From assembly GCF_035989285.1 (NCBI RefSeq), contig NZ_CP108513.1, positions 5,208,001 through 5,272,000 of the forward strand: a DNA stretch of 64,000 nucleotides, read 5' to 3'. Each line of letters begins with the position of its first letter. The first letter of the stretch is position 1. Shown piece after piece: positions 33,143 through 41,559 of the stretch. The DNA is from Streptomyces sp. NBC_01235 (GTDB taxonomy: Bacteria > Actinomycetota > Actinomycetes > Streptomycetales > Streptomycetaceae). Position numbers and translations under genes: made by a program. The notes under the pieces are model-generated. The model was not told where the DNA came from and searched no databases. It worked only from the letters and a program-made list of their open reading frames with translations.

Positions 33143-33394
33143 GCACACGCCTCCCGCACGCGTACCGCCGGCGCACGCGCGCGTGTCAGCCGCCGTCGCC
33201 CCGACCCGCCGCGTCGGCCGCGGCGCTCAGGTCGGCCAGGTCCAGAGCCGTCGCTATCCGGATCTTCTACCACCGCTGAGCACACGCCTCCCGCACGCGT
33301 ACCGCCGGCGCACGCGCGCGTGTCAGCCGCCGTCGCCCCGACCCGCCGCGTCGGCCGCGGCGCTCAGGTCGGCCAGGTCCAGAGCCGTCGCTAT
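33121..33394. repeat. Perfect 137-bp tandem duplication at convergent stops
   Basis: Copies 33121-33257 and 33258-33394 are identical over all 137 bases. The unit joins the last 22 bases of the SIS gene, the spacer, and the last 72 bases of the PAS/GAF gene. Copy 1 supplies the SIS stop, copy 2 the PAS/GAF stop, so both proteins stay intact and dead fragments of each lie between. Confidence 0.97.
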
Positions 33395-34810
33395 GCGGAC
33401 GGCGACGTCCTCGGCGTAGTTCGCGTCGGAGCGTTCGAAGGCGGTACGGCCGGCGCCCCGCAGGAACGTCACCACGCCCAGGGTGCGGCCGCGGCTGCGC
33501 AGCACCGCGCACAGGGCGTACACCGTGTCCTCGGGCCACTGACGCGCCCGCGCCCACTCCCGTGCCTCGTCGGCCGGGACGGACCCGACGCCGGCCCGCA
33601 CGGAACCGGCCCGCGCGACGCACTGCAGCGCCGGATGCCCGTCGCCGTAAAGGACGGGCAGGCCCGTGTGCCCGGTGAGCGCGCTCGGGCCCGGCCCGCC
33701 CGACGGAGTGGCCACGAACCGCATCAGCCGCGGCGGCCCGGCCCCCTCCACATCGGCCGACGCGCCGCCCATCACCCGGTCGACCAGAGCATGGTCGGCG
33801 AACCCGGCGAGCGCGAAGTCGAGGTGGACGGTGGCGGCCTCGGCCGGGTCCTCGCACTCGGCCGCCGCGCGGGCGGCCCGGTGCAGCTGGTTGGCCCGGA
33901 AGCGCAGCAGGGAGGCCTCCTGCTCGCCCTGCTTGGCCTCCGTGACGTCCTGGAAGAGCCAGCCGACCCCGAGCGGCACCGGCTCCTCCGCGAGCGGCGA
34001 GGCCAGCCGCAGGAACCCACTGCGCCAGCAACGCCGCTTCTCGCCCTCCGGGGTGCGCACCCCCACCCACAACTCGGCGGGCGCGGGCGGGGCGCCCTCG
34101 GCGAGGACGTGCGTCAGCGCGTTCTCCAGCTCCTCGACACCCCGGGTGAGCAGCTCGCCCAGCGGGCGGCCCAGGACGGCCGTACGGCCGGTGCCGAGCG
34201 CGCGGGCGGCGTGCGCGTTGACGACGGCGGGGCGCAGGTCTGCGTCGACCAGGACCACACCCCAGGAGGCGTCGTCGAAGAGGGCCTCACTGAGCGCGAT
34301 GGAACGCTCCAGGTCGATCTGCGCGTGCACCTCGCTGAAGGCGCAGTACAGCCCGGCGGGCTTGCCGTCCGGCCCGCGCACGGCGGCGGACTGCGTCCGC
34401 ACGAGGACCCGCCCCCCGTCCTTCGTCAGCAACGCGAACTCGTGCACCTGACGGCCCGGCGCGTGCATGGCGGCCGTCAGCCGTCCCTCGATGTCCTCGG
34501 CGTCGGCCTCGCGCACGGCCCAGCCGGCGAAGCCGTGCCGCCCGACGGCCTCCGCCGCGCTCCAGCCGAGGATGCGCTCGGCCTCGCGGTTCCAGTGGGT
34601 GACCACTCCGTCGCCGTCGAAGGCGCACAGGGCCGCGTCCATGCCGTCGAGCAACGCGGCGAGCAGGTCGGCGCCGTCCGGGCCGACCGGGCCGGCCCCC
34701 GTCCGCGCGTCCTCCGGGGTCTCCAGGCCGTCCTCGCCCGACCGCTCGGGCTGCTCGGGCTCGTCCGGCCCCAGCTCGTCGGTGGTCCCACTACGCCGGG
34801 AAGCACTCAC
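33323..34810 (-). CDS. PAS-PAS-GAF sensor protein
   Basis: A 495-residue cytoplasmic sensor. PAS 1 is at about residues 48-165 (FDGDGVVTHWNREAERILGWSAAEAVGR), PAS 2 at about 170-295 (LVDADLRPAVVNAHAARALG), and a GAF-like domain at about 325-480 (AVLRSRGRTLGVVTFLRG; NYAEDVAVRIATALDLADLS). No histidine kinase, phosphatase or GGDEF output is visible, unlike many Streptomyces PAS/GAF proteins that end in PP2C (SpoIIE) domains. The GTG start is at 34810. It may act by protein contact (inference). Confidence 0.85.
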   Translation of the reverse strand: MSASRRSGTTDELGPDEPEQPERSGEDGLETPEDARTGAGPVGPDGADLLAALLDGMDAALCAFDGDGVVTHWNREAERILGWSAAEAVGRHGFAGWAVREADAEDIEGRLTAAMHAPGRQVHEFALLTKDGGRVLVRTQSAAVRGPDGKPAGLYCAFSEVHAQIDLERSIALSEALFDDASWGVVLVDADLRPAVVNAHAARALGTGRTAVLGRPLGELLTRGVEELENALTHVLAEGAPPAPAELWVGVRTPEGEKRRCWRSGFLRLASPLAEEPVPLGVGWLFQDVTEAKQGEQEASLLRFRANQLHRAARAAAECEDPAEAATVHLDFALAGFADHALVDRVMGGASADVEGAGPPRLMRFVATPSGGPGPSALTGHTGLPVLYGDGHPALQCVARAGSVRAGVGSVPADEAREWARARQWPEDTVYALCAVLRSRGRTLGVVTFLRGAGRTAFERSDANYAEDVAVRIATALDLADLSAAADAAGRGDGG

Positions 34811-34845
34811 CTGGACCCCCTGCAGGTTCGCTCACTTGCCCTCAT

Positions 34846-35352
34846 TCAACTCGAACGTGACGCAGCCCACATATGATTCCCGCAAGATTGCAGAGGAATC
34901 GTTGTATCGCCGCACCGGCCACAGCAGGGCATGAGCCGCAGGTCGACCCATTCCGCCGTCTCGCCGTCGAGGACATACCGCTCCACCTCTACGAACCCAC
35001 GCGCCCCCGCGAACCGCAAACCGTCCTCGTCGGCGGTCGGCACACACGTCTCGACCGCCCGGGCACCCAGCACGCGCGCGTGGGCGAGACCACCGTCATA
35101 GAGGGCGGTGCCGTAACCGCGCCCCCGGTACTCGGGCAGCACGCGCGCGATGACAGTCGCCACCGCCTCCTCCCCCTCGGGCGGCCGCACGGTCGAGCAC
35201 CCGACGAGGACGTCACCGACGTAGGCGTTCTCCAGCCGATACCGCCCGGCACGCTCGCGCACCTCGTCGAGCGACATCGCGGCCGGCGGCACGACCACGT
35301 TGTGGACGTGCCGCCACTGCTCCAGCGCGGTCTCATCCGCGACGGGCTGCAT
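34846..35352 (-). CDS. GNAT family N-acetyltransferase
   Basis: A 168-residue acetyltransferase. The acetyl-CoA-binding motif A is VIARVLPEYRGRGYGTALYDGG (about residues 67-88), followed by ARAVETCVPTADEDGLRFAGARGFVEVERY. The fold normally ends near EWVDLRL (residue about 139); 28 extra residues follow, including a CCGRCG stretch of no clear function. It acetylates an unknown amine substrate. It ends 35 bases before the PAS/GAF gene start on the same strand. Confidence 0.85.
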   Translation of the reverse strand: MQPVADETALEQWRHVHNVVVPPAAMSLDEVRERAGRYRLENAYVGDVLVGCSTVRPPEGEEAVATVIARVLPEYRGRGYGTALYDGGLAHARVLGARAVETCVPTADEDGLRFAGARGFVEVERYVLDGETAEWVDLRLMPCCGRCGDTTIPLQSCGNHMWAASRSS

Positions 35353-35405
35353 AACGAAGCCGAAGATCAGTCACGTAAGCAGCGAACCGCGTGCCCACGC
35401 GCGCG

Positions 35406-35813
35406 TCAACGCGTTTGCGCGCCGCTGCCCGAGCCCCGCCGCGCGTACACCTCGATCTCGATCCGCATCCGGGGATCGGAAAGCCCGCACACCATCATCG
35501 TCGCCGCCGGCCGCACCTCCCCGAAGCAACGGCGCAGCACCGGCCAGCAGGGCTCGAAGTCGTCCCGCTCGGGCAGCAGATACCGCACGCGTACGACGTC
35601 CGCGAACCCGCAGCCCGCCTCCGCGAGAGCCGCCCCGATGTTCCGCAGACACTGCTCGGCCTGCTCGACGACGTCGTCGGAGATGGTCATCGTCGCGTAG
35701 TCGAACCCGGTCGTCCCGGACACGTGCATCCAGTCACCGTCGACCACGGCACGGGCATAGCCGATCCGTTCTTCGAACGTGGAGCCACTGAGGATGGCGC
35801 GTCGCTCTGTCAT
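35406..35813 (-). CDS. RidA family protein
   Basis: A 135-residue YjgF/YER057c/UK114 protein. Conserved blocks are DGDWMHVSGTTGFDY (about residues 26-40) and RMRIEIEVYARR near the C-terminus, with the arginine that binds the substrate carboxylate in enamine/imine deaminases. It probably hydrolyses reactive 2-aminoacrylate-type imines. ATG 35813 is the start. It diverges from a LysR gene with 73 bases between, an arrangement typical of a regulated metabolic gene and its activator. Confidence 0.9.
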   Translation of the reverse strand: MTERRAILSGSTFEERIGYARAVVDGDWMHVSGTTGFDYATMTISDDVVEQAEQCLRNIGAALAEAGCGFADVVRVRYLLPERDDFEPCWPVLRRCFGEVRPAATMMVCGLSDPRMRIEIEVYARRGSGSGAQTR

Positions 35814-35872
35814 GCCCGGAACGGTAGGGGGAGCTGGGAAGATACGTCCAATAGCCAAATAACACCCTTCTG

Positions 35873-35888
35873 ATATCTCTGGAGATAT
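35873..35888. promoter_or_regulatory. Inverted repeat over LysR start codon
   Basis: ATATCTC-TG-GAGATAT is a perfect 7-bp-arm palindrome in an AT-rich 73-base spacer between ridA-like and lysR-like genes. It overlaps the first two bases of the LysR ATG, as expected of an autoregulatory LysR box. Confidence 0.6.
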
Positions 35889-36807
35889 GAAGCCCTCGGA
35901 GCTCGGGACGCTGCCACCCCTTCCCCAACTGCACGCCTTCGTGGTGCTCACCGAAGAACTGCACTTCGGCCGGGCCGCAACACGGCTCGGCATCGCCCAG
36001 CCGCCGCTGAGCCAGCAGATCCGCCGGCTGGAGGACAGAGTGGGACACGCCCTGTTCAAGCGCTCCCCGGCCGGCGTCACCCTCACCCCCGCCGGGCGGG
36101 AGCTCCTGCCCGCCGCCCGGCGCGCCCTCACCGGCCTCGCGGACGGCCTGGCAGCCGCCAGGGCCGCCGGAGACGGCCGCACGGGCCGACTGCGCGTCGG
36201 CTTCGCAGCCTCGCTCGCCCTGACGGTCCTGCCGGACCTCCTACGCACCCACCGCGACCGCTTCCCCGGCGTCCACCTGGACCTCCGCGAGCTGACGACG
36301 GCCCCACAACTGACCGCCCTGCACGAAGGCGGAATCGACGTGGGCCTCCTGCGCGACCCGCCACCCCAGGACCCCCACCTGTCCTTCCGCACGATCCTGA
36401 CGGAACCCTTCGTGGCGGTCCTCCCGACCAACCACCCCCTGGCCGCGATGACGACGGTCACCCTGGCCGCCCTCTCCGACGCCCCCTTCGTCCTCCTCCC
36501 CCGCGAGGCCGGCCCCGGCCTCCACGACCGCATCACGGCCCTCTGCGCCACGGCCGGCTTCACCCCGCACGTCATTCAGGAAGCCGCCGAATGGCTCACG
36601 GTCTGCGCCCTCGTGGAAGCAGGCCTGGGTGTCTCCCTGGCCCCTGCGGGCATCCACCGCATCCGCCTGAAGGGCATCACCTTCCGCCCCGTACACCCAT
36701 CCACCACCCACACGACCGTGGCGGCCGCCTGGCGCACGGACGACGGGAATCCGCTGGTGAGCGGGCTACTGGCGACACTCACGCGCTCCGATGTCGGACC
36801 CTCGTGA
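35887..36807 (+). CDS. LysR family transcriptional regulator
   Basis: A 306-residue LysR protein: winged helix-turn-helix at residues about 15-75 (LPQLHAFVVLTEELHFGRAA ... SQQIRRLEDRVGHALFKR) and a periplasmic-binding-like effector domain at about 95-300 (GRLRVGFAASLALTVLPDLL). The start overlaps a perfect inverted repeat, implying autoregulation. The divergent RidA gene is the probable target. The effector is unknown. The ribosome-binding site is weak (GGAG only two bases from ATG). Confidence 0.92.
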   Translation: MKPSELGTLPPLPQLHAFVVLTEELHFGRAATRLGIAQPPLSQQIRRLEDRVGHALFKRSPAGVTLTPAGRELLPAARRALTGLADGLAAARAAGDGRTGRLRVGFAASLALTVLPDLLRTHRDRFPGVHLDLRELTTAPQLTALHEGGIDVGLLRDPPPQDPHLSFRTILTEPFVAVLPTNHPLAAMTTVTLAALSDAPFVLLPREAGPGLHDRITALCATAGFTPHVIQEAAEWLTVCALVEAGLGVSLAPAGIHRIRLKGITFRPVHPSTTHTTVAAAWRTDDGNPLVSGLLATLTRSDVGPS

Positions 36808-36820
36808 CACAGTCCTCGCC

Positions 36821-37387
36821 ATGAACACGGACGAGTTCTGGGACGCCATCGAGACGGCACGCGCGCGCACCACGAACAACCTGCCCTTCAACGAAGCGCT
36901 GACCAACGTGCTCGCCCACCACTCAGTGGCGGACATCCTCGCGTACCGCGTCCGCTTCGACGTTCTGCACGACGCCCTGTACCGCTGGGACATCTGGGCC
37001 GCCGCTTACCTGATCGGCGGCGGCTGCTCCGACGACTCCTTCATCGACTTCCGCGCGGGAGTGATCGCGCAGGGGCGCGCCTGGTACGACCGCGTCACCG
37101 CCGACCCCGACAGCTTGGCCGACCACCCCGAGGTCGTGACAGCCGCCGCGGACTCCGCCGACGACGCCCTCTTCGACGAGGACGTCACCTACGCACCGGG
37201 CGACGCGTACGAACGCCTCACCGGCGACGAGGACGGCTTCTACGACGCCTTGCGGGAGCACGAGGCCGCCCGCCCCGGCACTGTCAAGCCCGACATGGGC
37301 GAGGACTTCGACTTCGACGACGAGCAGGAGATGCGCGGACGGCTGCCACGGCTGGCTGCGCTGTTTCTGGGTGAGGGTGATTGGTGA
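36821..37387 (+). CDS. DUF4240 domain protein
   Basis: A 188-residue acidic cytoplasmic protein with a DUF4240 domain: NTDEFWDAIETAR (residues 2-14), LYRWDIWAAAYLIGGGCSDDSFIDFRAGVIAQGR (about 54-87), and a C-terminal acidic stretch DMGEDFDFDDEQEM. Family function is unknown. Start ATG 36821 is 13 bases after the LysR stop, so it may be co-transcribed with it. A GTG frame overlapping its stop codes for 68 residues without recognisable content. Confidence 0.82.
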   Translation: MNTDEFWDAIETARARTTNNLPFNEALTNVLAHHSVADILAYRVRFDVLHDALYRWDIWAAAYLIGGGCSDDSFIDFRAGVIAQGRAWYDRVTADPDSLADHPEVVTAAADSADDALFDEDVTYAPGDAYERLTGDEDGFYDALREHEAARPGTVKPDMGEDFDFDDEQEMRGRLPRLAALFLGEGDW

Positions 37388-37765
37388 CGCGAGATCGCTG
37401 GCACGAAGATCGGGCGGGGGCCTGGACCGGCCGCATCTCCGTTCGCGCCAGGGAACAGCACAGCGCCACCACGCCGATGGGGCGGTTCAACGTCTGCCAC
37501 TGGAATCTCTCGCTCGTGCAGCGGGGTGACGGATACGGCTGCAGCGTCCGGCCAGAGGCGTCGCCGTCAACATCTCGGAAAAACACTTGAGCGACCGGAG
37601 ATGGGTTCTTAGGGTGTGGCGTACCGATGAAGGGAGGTGGTTCGGAGCATGTATGCATACCGGACGTCGGAGGTGGCTGCGGGCTAGTGGCCCGTCGCCC
37701 ACTCAGTGCGGTGCCGGACCAGCGTGTACGAGATGCACGCAGCCGGCCAATCCAACGCAGTCACC

Positions 37766-37830
37766 CGACCCGCGAGTCGCCGGTACGTCCGGCCGGCTCC
37801 TCCTCCGGGAGGACCACGACTCGCGGGTCG
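37766..37830. terminator. Long hairpin with 14-bp perfect stem
   Basis: CGACCCGCGAGTCG (37766-37779) pairs perfectly with CGACTCGCGGGTCG (37817-37830). The 37-base loop contains a smaller CTCC/GGAG hairpin, and GCGTTTTC follows downstream. It looks like an intrinsic terminator for something transcribed from about 37600 on the plus strand, or an insulating element before the leader-peptide promoter. Confidence 0.5.
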
Positions 37831-37914
37831 TCTGCGTTTTCGGGGCCGGGGCCGGGGCCGGGGGCCGGGTTCGCGTTCGTTTTCGGAAGGCTTGCGGTGG
37901 GTGAGCCGCGCCAC

Positions 37915-37942
37915 TTACGGATCTTTCGGCAAGCAGTACTCT
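37915..37942 (+). promoter_or_regulatory. Promoter of leader peptide
   Basis: TTACGG (37915-37920), 16-base spacer, TACTCT (37937-37942), then six bases to ATG 37949. The spacing predicts a leaderless transcript starting at the leader-peptide ATG. Confidence 0.45.
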
Positions 37943-37948
37943 TGGCGC

Positions 37949-38023
37949 ATGCTTTCGCTCGTTCGACGCCGCCATGTGGACTTCGTCCGCGTCACGAGCA
38001 TGGGCTGTCGACGCTCCATCTGA
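37949..38023 (+). CDS. Putative RRHVD-type leader peptide
   Basis: A 24-residue peptide containing RRHVDFVRVTSMGC, matching the actinobacterial 'putative leader peptide' pattern (RRHVDL-x-RV-x-S-x-x-C). Such peptides lie upstream of sulfur/cysteine-related and some other genes and are thought to act by translation-dependent attenuation, with the C-terminal cysteine codon as sensor. It is apparently leaderless, and its stop lies 127 bases before the 2OG-Fe(II) oxygenase gene, which it probably controls. Confidence 0.65.
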   Translation: MLSLVRRRHVDFVRVTSMGCRRSI

Positions 38024-38150
38024 GCCTTCCGGCCCCCTCGCGGTTCACCGCCGCCTGCCTTTGCGCACTTCCCTTTCTCTGGCCATCTGGCACGCGTGCG
38101 CCGGCCCACCCGACGCCGGCCGCGGGCCCCCGTACACCCACGGACGCACC

Positions 38151-39188
38151 ATGACGAACGTGACACCTCTCTCGACGAACCCGTCGTACCGGCAGCTGCC
38201 GATCATCGATCTCTCCGCCGCCGACCGTGGGCCCCAGGCGCGGGCGCTGCTGCACGCGCAGTTGCACAGTGCCGCGCATGACGTGGGGTTCTTCCAGCTC
38301 GTCGGGCATGGGGTGAGCCCTCAGGAGACGGATGAGCTGCTTTCCGCCATGCGGCGGTTCTTCGCGTTGCCCGAGGAGCAGCGGCTCGCGATCGACAACG
38401 TGAACTCGCCGCACTTCCGGGGGTACACGCGGACCGGGGACGAGCGGACCGGCGGTCGGCAGGACTGGCGGGACCAGCTCGACATCGGGGCGGAGCGGCC
38501 CGCGCGGATACCGGGACCGGGTGAGCCCGCGTACTGGTGGCTTCAGGGGCCCAACCAGTGGCCTGCCGGACTTCCTGAGCTGCGGACGGCCGCGCTCGCC
38601 TGGATCGAGCGGCTCAGTGCCGTCGCCGAGAAGCTGCTGCACGAGTTGCTCGCCGCGATCGGGGCGCCCGTCGACTTCTACGACCCGGTCTTCGGGGAGT
38701 GGGCGCATCCGCATCTGAAGCTCGTGCGGTATCCGGGGAGTGCGGGGGACGGGGGCGGTCAGGGGGTGGGGGCTCACAAGGACTACGGGTTCCTGACGCT
38801 GCTGCTCCAGGACCAGGTGGGCGGGCTTGAGGTGCAGCGGGAGGACGGGCTGTTCCATGATGTGCCGCCGCTGGACGGGGCCTTCGTGGTCAACCTCGGG
38901 GAGCTGCTGGAGGTGGCGACCAACGGGTATCTCCTGGCCACCAACCATCGGGTCGTGTCGCCGCCGAGCGCGGTCGAGCGGTTCTCCGTGCCCTTCTTCT
39001 ACAACCCGCGCCTGGACGCCCGCGTCGAGCCGGTGCCCTTCCCGCACGCCTCGGCCGCGCCGGGAGTGACCGACGACCCGTCCAACCCGCTCTTCGCCGA
39101 GTACGGCTTCAACGAGCTGAAGGGAAAGCTGCGCGCCCACCCGCTGGTGGCCGAGCGGCATCACGCGGAGCTGCTCAGCCCCGCGTGA
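38151..39188 (+). CDS. Isopenicillin N synthase-like 2OG-Fe(II) oxygenase
   Basis: A 345-residue non-haem iron oxygenase. The N-terminal DIOX_N domain is PIIDLSAADRGPQARALL ... VGFFQLVGHGVSPQE (about residues 15-55). In the 2OG-FeII domain, the iron ligands are HKD (in GAHKDYGFLTLL, about 205) and the histidine of ATNHRVVSP (about 265), and the co-substrate arginine is in ERFSVPFFYNP. It resembles plant/bacterial IPNS-like hydroxylases; the substrate is unknown. There are no beta-lactam genes nearby. It is preceded by a leader peptide. Confidence 0.9.
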   Translation: MTNVTPLSTNPSYRQLPIIDLSAADRGPQARALLHAQLHSAAHDVGFFQLVGHGVSPQETDELLSAMRRFFALPEEQRLAIDNVNSPHFRGYTRTGDERTGGRQDWRDQLDIGAERPARIPGPGEPAYWWLQGPNQWPAGLPELRTAALAWIERLSAVAEKLLHELLAAIGAPVDFYDPVFGEWAHPHLKLVRYPGSAGDGGGQGVGAHKDYGFLTLLLQDQVGGLEVQREDGLFHDVPPLDGAFVVNLGELLEVATNGYLLATNHRVVSPPSAVERFSVPFFYNPRLDARVEPVPFPHASAAPGVTDDPSNPLFAEYGFNELKGKLRAHPLVAERHHAELLSPA

Positions 39189-39266
39189 CACCACCTGGCG
39201 CCCAGGGCCCGCCCGAGTGCCGTGGCAGGCACCGTTTGCCCGTGAAGGAGCGGCGTCCGGTGCGTG

Positions 39267-39400
39267 CTCTGGGGTCCCCCCGGCCGAAGGCTGGGGGAGT
39301 GCCGGCCGAAGGCCCTCGTACTGGACGTACGTGGGTGTTCGGCCGGTGCGCCGAGTGGAGGCATGCGGGCACCTCCCACGCCCTTGAGGGCAGTGGAGGG
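39267..39400. repeat. Dispersed REP-like Streptomyces element
   Basis: A palindrome-rich 130-bp block between convergent genes: TCCCCC...GGGGGA around GGCCGAAGG, a second GCCGGCCGAAGGCC copy 21 bases later, a CGTAC/GTACG pair, and CCTTGAGGG with flanking CAC/GTG. Elements with these words recur between genes in many streptomycetes (from memory). No coding potential is seen. Confidence 0.55.
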
Positions 39401-39441
39401 TGCCGGGCGTCGCGACGGGGCGAACGTCGCCTGTCACGGCA

Positions 39442-40542
39442 CTAGCTCGCGATGTCGTCGTAGCCCTCGATCTCCTGGGGGTTGCGGGAGCCGGGGCCGA
39501 TGTAGCGGGCCGACGGGCGGACCAGGCGGCCGGTGCGCTTCTGTTCCAGGATGTGCGCCGACCAGCCGGCCGTGCGGGCGCAGGTGAACATGGACGTGAA
39601 CATGTGCGCCGGGACTTCGGCGAAGTCCAGGACGATGGCGGCCCAGAACTCGACGTTCGTCGCCAGGACGCGGTCCGGGCGGCGGGCGTGGAGTTCCGCG
39701 AGGGCCGCCTTCTCCAGGGCTTCGGCGATCTCGAAGCGGGGTGCGCCCAGTTCGCGGGCCGTGCGGCGCAGCACGCGCGCGCGTGGGTCCTCGGCGCGGT
39801 AGACGCGGTGGCCGAAGCCCATGAGGCGCTCGCCCCTGTCGAGGGCCTGCTTGACGTAGGCCTCGGCGTCCCCGGTCCGCTCGATCTCCTCGATCATGCC
39901 GAGGACGCGGGACGGGGCACCGCCGTGCAGCGGGCCCGACATGGCTCCCACGGCGCCGGAGAGGGCCGCGGCGACGTCGGCGCCGGTGGAGGCGATGACG
40001 CGGGCCGTGAAGGTGGACGCGTTCATGCCGTGTTCGGCCGCCGACGTCCAGTAGGCGTCGACCGCCGCGACGTGCTTGGGGTCCGGTTCGCCGCGCCAGC
40101 GGATCATGAACCGTTCGACGACGGACTGGGCCTTGTCGATCTCCCGCTGCGGGACCATCGGCCGACCCTGGCCGCGTGCGGACTGTGCGACGTAGGAGAG
40201 GGCCATGACGGCGGCGCGGGCGAGGTCCTCGCGGGCCTGCTCGGCGTCGATGTCGAGGAGGGGTTTGAGGCCCCAGACGGGCGCGAGCATGGCGAGCGCG
40301 GACTGGACGTCGACGCGGATGTCGCCGGAGTGGACGGGGATGGGGAAGGGCTCGGCGGGCGGCAGTCCGGGGTTGAAGGCGCCGTCGACGAGCAGCCCCC
40401 AGACGTTGCCGAAGGAGACATGGCCGACCAGGTCCTCGATGTCGACGCCCCGGTATCGCAGGGCGCCACCCTCCTTGTCCGGTTCGGCGATCTCCGTCTC
40501 GAACGCGACGACTCCTTCGAGTCCGGGTACGAAGTCGGACAT
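39442..40542 (-). CDS. Citrate synthase family protein
   Basis: A 366-residue type-II-like citrate synthase (condenses an acyl-CoA with oxaloacetate). Catalytic motifs: [16 protein letters not shown] (about residues 193-208), [20 protein letters not shown] (about 232-251) and [16 protein letters not shown] with the catalytic-loop region (about 320). Start ATG 40542; a longer frame is possible but rich in His/Thr and unlikely. It may be citrate or 2-methylcitrate synthase. It diverges from pdxH. Its neighbours do not show a methylcitrate cycle. Confidence 0.9.
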   Translation of the reverse strand: MSDFVPGLEGVVAFETEIAEPDKEGGALRYRGVDIEDLVGHVSFGNVWGLLVDGAFNPGLPPAEPFPIPVHSGDIRVDVQSALAMLAPVWGLKPLLDIDAEQAREDLARAAVMALSYVAQSARGQGRPMVPQREIDKAQSVVERFMIRWRGEPDPKHVAAVDAYWTSAAEHGMNASTFTARVIASTGADVAAALSGAVGAMSGPLHGGAPSRVLGMIEEIERTGDAEAYVKQALDRGERLMGFGHRVYRAEDPRARVLRRTARELGAPRFEIAEALEKAALAELHARRPDRVLATNVEFWAAIVLDFAEVPAHMFTSMFTCARTAGWSAHILEQKRTGRLVRPSARYIGPGSRNPQEIEGYDDIAS

Positions 40543-40857
40543 CAGGCGGCTCCTCGTGATGTGTGCGACGGGATGTGTGCGCGGGATGTGGTTGCGACGG
40601 ATGTGGTGCGTCGGTGTGTGTCGGGGTGCGTCGGTGTGTGTCGGGTCGGGATGTGGAGCGACAGACGGCGCCGGCGGATCCACGGTCCGGGAGGACTCGC
40701 GGTCGTGGGCGGTCACCCCAGTGATGCCCCGTGCGGCCGGCGGTCACCCAATCGGGATGGCATCTGCACCATATCCCCGAGTGCCACCTTTGAGGAGTGG
40801 TCGCGGCACTCAGTGCCACCCACCACACGGATGAGTTCCATACGGCAGGATGACCAC
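40543..40857. other. Divergent promoter region, citrate synthase / pdxH
   Basis: A 315-base spacer. It holds GATGTG/GTGTGCG-rich sequence including a perfect 20-bp tandem duplication (40605-40644). Near pdxH, CAGGAT about six bases before the GTG is a possible -10. I see no gene. Confidence 0.45.
40605..40644. repeat. 20-bp perfect tandem repeat
   Basis: GGTGCGTCGGTGTGTGTCGG occurs twice back-to-back, about 60 bases upstream of the citrate synthase start. It may be a regulator-binding cluster or a slippage product. Confidence 0.8.
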
Positions 40858-41538
40858 GTGACCGACGCAGACGCCGTCTCCCCCGGCCCCGTCCCCGACC
40901 CCGCCGCCATGCGCAAGCAGTACCGGGCCGAGGGTCTCACCGAGGCCGAGCTGGCCGCCACGCCCGTGGGGCAGTTCGCCCGCTGGTTCAAGGACGCGGC
41001 CGTCGAGGCCCATCTCTTCGAGCCGAACGCCATGGTCGTCTCCACCGCGGACGCCGAGGGCCGGCCAACCTCCCGCACGGTGCTGCTGAAGCAGTTCGAC
41101 GAGCAGGGCTTCGTCTTCTACACCAACTACGACTCCCGCAAGGCCCGCGACCTCGCAGAGAACCCGTACGTCTCGCTGCTCTTCCCGTGGCATGCGATGG
41201 CACGGCAGGTCGTCGTGCGGGGTGTGGCCCGGCGCACCGGGCGGGACGAGACCGCCGCGTACTTCCGTACCCGGCCGCACGGCTCCCAGCTCGGCGCGTG
41301 GGCCAGCGCCCAGTCCTCGGTGATCGCCACGCGCGCCGATCTCGACGCCTCGTACGCGGAGCTGGCGGCCCGCTACCCGGAGGGCGAGCAGGTGCCGGTG
41401 CCGCCGCACTGGGGCGGTTTCCGGGTGGCGCCGGAGTCGGTGGAGTTCTGGCAGGGCCGCCTGAACCGGCTGCACGACCGGCTGCGGTACGTGGCGGAGG
41501 CGGACGGGAGCTGGCGGGTGGAGCGGCTGAGTCCGTGA
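40858..41538 (+). CDS. pdxH: Pyridoxamine 5'-phosphate oxidase
   Basis: A 226-residue FMN enzyme that oxidises pyridoxamine/pyridoxine 5'-phosphate to pyridoxal phosphate in the PLP salvage pathway. Conserved motifs: [39 protein letters not shown] (about residues 71-94), [16 protein letters not shown], and the C-terminal [24 protein letters not shown]. The GTG start at 40858 may be near-leaderless. Full length. Confidence 0.95.
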   Translation: MTDADAVSPGPVPDPAAMRKQYRAEGLTEAELAATPVGQFARWFKDAAVEAHLFEPNAMVVSTADAEGRPTSRTVLLKQFDEQGFVFYTNYDSRKARDLAENPYVSLLFPWHAMARQVVVRGVARRTGRDETAAYFRTRPHGSQLGAWASAQSSVIATRADLDASYAELAARYPEGEQVPVPPHWGGFRVAPESVEFWQGRLNRLHDRLRYVAEADGSWRVERLSP

Positions 41539-41559
41539 GGGCGGGGGCGCCCGGACGCC

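Larger units (their letters stand above)
37388..38150. other. Long intergenic region before the oxygenase gene
   Basis: This 763-base region has no clear large gene. It holds a possible 12-codon frame (ATG 37649) behind a strong AGGGAGGTGG, a 14-bp-stem terminator-like hairpin (37766-37830), and the leaderless leader peptide at 37949. Longer open frames through it are basic, Pro/Gly/Arg-rich translations typical of shadow ORFs. Confidence 0.5.

Noticed and set aside
37381..37590. 69-codon frame overlapping the DUF4240 stop
   Set aside because: The GTG overlap is tempting, but there is no domain, composition is unremarkable, and a 4-bp overlap with TGA arises easily by chance.
37627..38154. 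Long plus-strand frames (105-175 codons) before the oxygenase
   Set aside because: They read through a terminator-like hairpin and are Arg/Pro/Gly-rich; the short RRHVD leader in a different frame is better supported.
38151..39188. Part of a beta-lactam cluster
   Set aside because: The product is IPNS-like only at fold level; no ACV synthetase, expandase or carboxylation genes are nearby.
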